Shown here: positions 59,796 to 64,000 of the stretch, in pieces
Numbering within the stretch: position 1 is the first letter of the stretch
Layout: each line of letters begins with the position of its first letter
Made by a program: the position numbers and the translations under genes
The notes under the pieces: model-generated
Databases searched by the model: none
Told to the model about the DNA's origin: nothing
What the model saw: only the letters and a program-made list of their open reading frames with translations
DNA from: Liolophura sinensis
Taxonomy: Eukaryota > Mollusca > Polyplacophora > Chitonida > Chitonidae
Direction: 5' to 3'
Assembly: GCF_032854445.1 (NCBI RefSeq)
Contig: NC_088295.1
Location: 52,187,249-52,251,248 of the forward strand
DNA length: 64,000 nt

Positions 59796-60833
59796 CAGTT
59801 GTGTAACTTAACTTTTTTTAGGGTCGTTTTTTGCTCTCGGGTCAAGCTGACAATGAAAACTGCTTGCCTGCACTCATTTTCACTTGCCATGCCACAACAC
59901 AGCTGTACCGTTTTACAGTTCATTGCAAATATTAACATTAAAATTGTATTGAATTAAAAACAACATGTGTTTCAATCCACGTTCGTGCATTTTTATCTTA
60001 ATGCAGTGAAGTGATTAAAAAAAAAAAAGGCGACTTCAGATTGGTGTTGAGCTATTTATCCATGTAACTTTTGGTTGTATTTAATTTTTATTTATTCACT
60101 GCATTCCCCTCAAATACTAATATATGTGTACAGATCTGTCAGCTTTGCGCTAGGATTCCAACAAATATACATTTTCTAAACTTGTACCTAACATACTTAT
60201 TTAAAGGTGATCGGAAATAATTTGTCCAATGTAATTATTTTATTTAATTATAATGTAGAATCCAGTTCTGTGTAGAGTTCTTAAACAGCTTATCTTTCAG
60301 CTTGGTGCAAGAGTTAAAGCTCAAGGATATTCTTCTTTCAAAGCCTCAACAAATTTTCTCGAATGTTTAGCATTATCGTATAGTTTATTTGATGTAGGAG
60401 GGCTAGAGGAATTTGTTTTCAACCAGTAGTCCCCCCAAAAAACAAAAAAAACAAAACACGCTCCATTGTATCTTCTGCGTTGCCACGTACGGGTGCTAGG
60501 GTTAAGCACATTGCCGATTTTATAGCACCAAAACATCTGTGTGGGAGAATATGCACTGTGCACAAGGCAAAAGCCTCGTTCTGATTTCATCCACCCGTCT
60601 GAAAGCTGTGCATGGCTAAAGTGAAGATTTCTATTTTATACAAATATTTTACAAGTGCAGTTGAAATATTCAAGCAAGTGAAGGATTGTCAACATGTGCA
60701 GTTCAGAAAATAAGTAATTTTTATGCTCACGCAAGTCACCTGCGCTGGAAGGCAACCAAAAAACAAAATTTGCTTGCCCGGTGCCTATTTAACTTGCAAT
60801 GGGCAAGCCGGCAGGGGTTAAGTTACACCACTG
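59796..60833. mobile_element. 1.04-kb element with terminal inverted repeats
   Basis: Left end CAGTTGTGTAACTTAAC and right end GTTAAGTTACACCACTG are inverted copies (16 of 17 match). GTTTA flanks both sides directly. No transposase frame recognised. CAG...CTG ends are reminiscent of hAT-type elements, but the flanking duplication is only 5 bp. Its right end is about 60 bp before the acceptor of the last long exon. Confidence 0.75.
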
Positions 60834-60894
60834 GTTTACTACTAGTGCACAAATTTTGTGTGCAATTTTCAATTTGTATGCCTTTTTGTTACAG

Positions 60895-63800
60895 AAAAAC
60901 TAGATGAAACTTTGGCCCAGTATGATGCAGCTGGATCTCGTTCCATGACTGGCCTTGATAGAGTGGGTTCTACTGAAGGGGATACAAAGATAGCCTCCAT
61001 ACGGACAAGACATGCGGCCAAGAGGGTCTCCTGCATTCAGTTTGATGGGGAATATGGTAGTGCCAGTGAGAAGAAAACAACACCGCCAGTGCTGCCTAAA
61101 AAGTATGCCAGTCCATCTGAGCTGCGCATCCAGAGATACCACAAAAAATACCAACAAGGAACATTGGAAAAGGCCCGTAGCACACCAAACCTGGCCAATG
61201 GGGACGATGGTAAAGAGGTAATATATGCCACGCCACACGTGCAAGCAGGCAATGGACCACTCACACAAAATGGCGCGAATAAGCATTTCAGCAGCAATGG
61301 CTACAAGACAGTGTTGAGCATTGGGTCTGGTGATTCAGATAGCAGTACCTCATCTGACAGTGTGTCTGGTATAGCACGTGGAAAGGCAAAACAAAATATA
61401 TATTCTGTGCCGCACACAGCGCCTAAGGTGACCTCTTTAAGGGCAGCCTCTCACGGTCAGATTGCATCAAATATTTCACAGGGTGTGGCAACAGGGAACA
61501 ATTTAAGATCACATGGTCCTAAGGTGGATCGCCCACAGAAGCCGGTGTCTGTAGCATCCATGTCTGGTGTTCTCATCCCACCACCACCCCGCAAACCTGC
61601 CCCCCAGCCACCCGTCAAATCAGAGGTGGTATGTATCAGCACCAATAGTTCCATTTATGCAAATGTATCCGCTGAGATACAAGCGAGGAAAACCAATAAT
61701 GCTGATTCTCCATATGAGTCCAGTTTTAGACCTGGAACCAATGCTAAAGTTACCAAAGATCCTGATGTGACAACTGCATCAGTTGAACAAGCCAAGCTGC
61801 GAGTCCAAAGAAAAGGCAGCATTGGATCATTACAACATGCTCAGCACTTAATGTCAGCTGAAGATAAGCAGAAGTTCCTATCTTTCCCTCGTCATGGTCA
61901 CCCTCCAGCAGAACTGGAAAAACCCACTAGTAACGAGGGGCCCAGGACAGTGTCATTTGCAGATGACAGAGTGTTTGAAAATGCTGCATCGTTTATGGAG
62001 CACCATCCCAATGCCAGTCTGCTTGTGACAGCTAACATGGGTTCTAGTGAGAGACAGCGGTTAAGTAAGGACCTGTACGAGCCTGAACCAGACTATGATG
62101 CTGACAGTGATGATGGAGATGTTGTTGTTCCAAAACCAACGGCTCCAGAGAATAACACTAGCAGAAGGTCTAGTTCATCGTCTGCCTCATCAGTCTCTAA
62201 CCGTAGTGACATCCCTGTGTCCATTCATACCCAGACCAGACCCCTGGGCTCTTCAGGGATGGATGCTAACACCTCTGTTACAGTCATATCTGTGGGCAAT
62301 GAGTCACCTAAACTACAGCCAGCCTCACAGACCAAGTCAGACTCAATTCCACACTACTCTGTGAATTCTAACATTCCGAAACATGCTTCAGATTCCAAGG
62401 AGAACATTTCATCAAGACAGGTGAAAGACAATGCAGACACTTCTGACACACCCAGCTTGTTGACCAACCAGATCCGCTTGGCTGCCCTGGCCAGAGACAA
62501 AAGGCGAGAGGAACAAAACAATCGGCCCACATCAGCCGCTATGCCACCCCCTCCTCCAGCTCCAGCCATACCCCCTGCCCCATCCCCGCCCGCCCCTGCA
62601 GTCCCTTCACAGGAGACTGTCAGCAGATCCTGTCCTTCCACGATGCCCTCAAGACCCTCAGCAGAGGAAATACAGATAGCTGCTGCCGAGAGGCAGACCC
62701 GCCTGCAGAACGGAGGAGCAGAACATCTCCTCAACAGACCAGTTGCTGTGGATAGCACTCGCAAAAAACCACTGGACCAAACGCAAGCAGCCATCTTAGC
62801 CGCTGTAGCCAAACGACGATCTGTTTTAGAACAAAGTCCAGAGAAAGACATTGTGAATCAAATTGAGTCAAAGTTGAACAAAACAAAGAAGCTACAATCT
62901 GTAAAATATTATGGTTCTGGTAGTCAACCACAAACACAGGCAGAGAAAAAACCAATAACAGCTACTCCCAAAACGGCAGAAAAACCTACAGGAAAGGCAT
63001 CGCCCAAACCATCCACTGTTAAGGAAACTCCAGTCACCAAAAACAGTCCCAGGACTGTACAGACGGCAACAGACAGCCAAAAACCACAGGCCACGTCTGC
63101 AAACAGCGGTTCTAATTTCCTGGCCCTGGCTGAAAAGGCGCGCCAGGAGTATCTTCAGAAGAAAAACAATGAATCTGGCAAAAAAGACATTGCCTCACAC
63201 CCGTTGAGCAAGACACCACCCCCTCCTCCTGTTAAATCTGTCTTCAGTAAAGGACAGTCATCAGCGAAAACAAACTCAAGTTTGAAGGCTTCAGGTGAAG
63301 TGAACTCGAGGCCTGGTCAAGGCAGTGTTGAGAATACCAGTGATACAAACAGTGATGAGAACAAATCAATACAAGATAAAATCAAAAGTTTTGAAAAGAA
63401 GCTAGACTTCAGCTCAATAATAAGAAACAACAACAGTGGTTACGAGGTGCGAGGTGTTACAGAGGATGATTCCCATACTGAAGCGGACAATAGATCTGCT
63501 GGCCAGCTGCCTTCGGCAATGGTTGCTCCCCCACCTGCCTTCAGTGACCATGGCAACGTTGTGTCAGAGGATGTGGTGGAGATAGAAATCATTCCTCCCC
63601 CTTCCACTTTTGCCGGGGAGGATCATGCTGGATCACCTGATCAGACTGGCAATTCAGCCTTTGGACACGATGATTCAGTTAGTCTGCACTCTTCTGTATC
63701 CACATTGTCCACACTGTCCAGCGAGCATGGGGAAGGGGCAGCTAGAGGTCAGCCCATTTCAGCATTAGAAGAAGTGATTGCGCCTCCCCCGCCAGGCTTT

Positions 63801-64000
63801 GGTGACAGTCAGGATCATTATATCCCACCCCCACCAGAGTTTCAGGAAAGCAACAGTTCATCGAAGGTTCAGAGCAAACCTTTCAGTTCCAAAGCAGTGG
63901 ACCTTTGGAATTGTGTGGATGTGTTGGACTGGTTAGAAAGTTTAAATATGTTACAATACAGATCAAGCTTTGCTAGTCATTCTATTGATGGCAAGAGACT
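60895..64000 (+). CDS. Shank: SHANK last long exon: proline-rich region, PPxxF cluster, start of SAM
   Basis: Acceptor TTTTTGTTACAG, phase 1 entry, then open for more than 1,030 codons to the window edge, so cut off at its 3' end. Features in order: EKLDETLAQYDAAGS; RSTPNLANG; PPPPRKPAPQPPVK (61575-61619), a likely SH3 ligand; an acidic DYDADSDDGD stretch near 62091; short Ala/Leu helices (IRLAALARDKRREEQ near 62472, QAAILAAVAKRRSVLEQ near 62785, FLALAEKARQEYLQKK near 63118); a polyproline tract 62540-62605; four PPxxF motifs 63528-63842; and the SAM start (VDLWNCVDVLDWLESLNM, from 63897). SAM domains let SHANK polymerise at synapses. PPxxF is the known Homer EVH1 ligand. Confidence 0.95.

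Larger units (their letters stand above)
7413..64000 (+). other. Shank: SHANK/ProSAP scaffold gene, partial at both ends
   Basis: Seventeen exons on the + strand join into one protein with the SHANK domain order: SPN/FERM-like N-terminus, six ankyrin repeats, long linker, PDZ, proline-rich region, SAM. SHANK proteins are master scaffolds of excitatory postsynaptic sites, linking PDZ ligands such as GKAP/SAPAP to Homer, cortactin and actin. Each exon is flanked by AG and GT, and phases match at every junction except for an internal one-base shift in the exon at 22637. The first exon (initiator Met and first SPN strand) was not found in 1-7412 and probably lies to the left. The SAM domain is cut by the right edge. 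A canonical SH3, present between ankyrin and PDZ in vertebrate SHANKs, was not seen. Identification is by residue-level similarity recalled for the family; no search was run. Confidence 0.95.

Noticed and set aside
62354-62851. Reverse-strand open frame of about 165 codons
   Set aside because: It is antisense to the long SHANK exon, whose own frame has clear family motifs.

Overview
This is animal genomic DNA: 64 kb of one intron-rich locus on the + strand, coding for a SHANK/ProSAP postsynaptic scaffold protein. Seventeen exons can be joined from 7413 to the right edge. All reading phases agree across splice junctions except at one one-base frame break inside the exon at 22637. The gene leaves the window at both ends: the first coding exon lies left of position 1 or was not recognised, and the C-terminal SAM domain is cut at 64000. 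The tRNA-derived SINEs, the abundant TACATGTA-type motifs and the intron style point to a lophotrochozoan, most likely a mollusc; this organism call is inference, not a database result.

Layout: 1-7412 is upstream or first-intron sequence with a 0.9 kb minisatellite and several SINEs. 7413-15661 holds three exons of the N-terminal ubiquitin-like SPN and FERM-like region. 16579-22405 holds six ankyrin-repeat exons. 22637-27723 holds three linker exons, one of which (26304) looks like the C-terminal part of an SH3 fold with key aromatics changed. A 16 kb intron full of minisatellites and transposons follows. 43864-45489 is a single 1.6 kb exon of low-complexity linker. After a 9.7 kb intron, three exons (55234, 58316, 58976) build the PDZ domain, 59524 gives a short basic linker, and 60895-64000 is one long open exon of proline-rich sequence with four PPxxF motifs and the start of the SAM domain.

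No other protein gene was found. The rest is introns carrying two main SINE families (A and B) whose 3' tails resemble each other, a TA-flanked MITE family, two larger terminal-inverted-repeat elements and more than ten minisatellites. The most interesting observations are a half-exon tandem duplicate just upstream of the third exon, the apparent loss or degeneration of the SH3 domain, a one-base frame break in the ankyrin-to-linker exon, a possible alternative last exon, and a cluster of four putative Homer-binding motifs.
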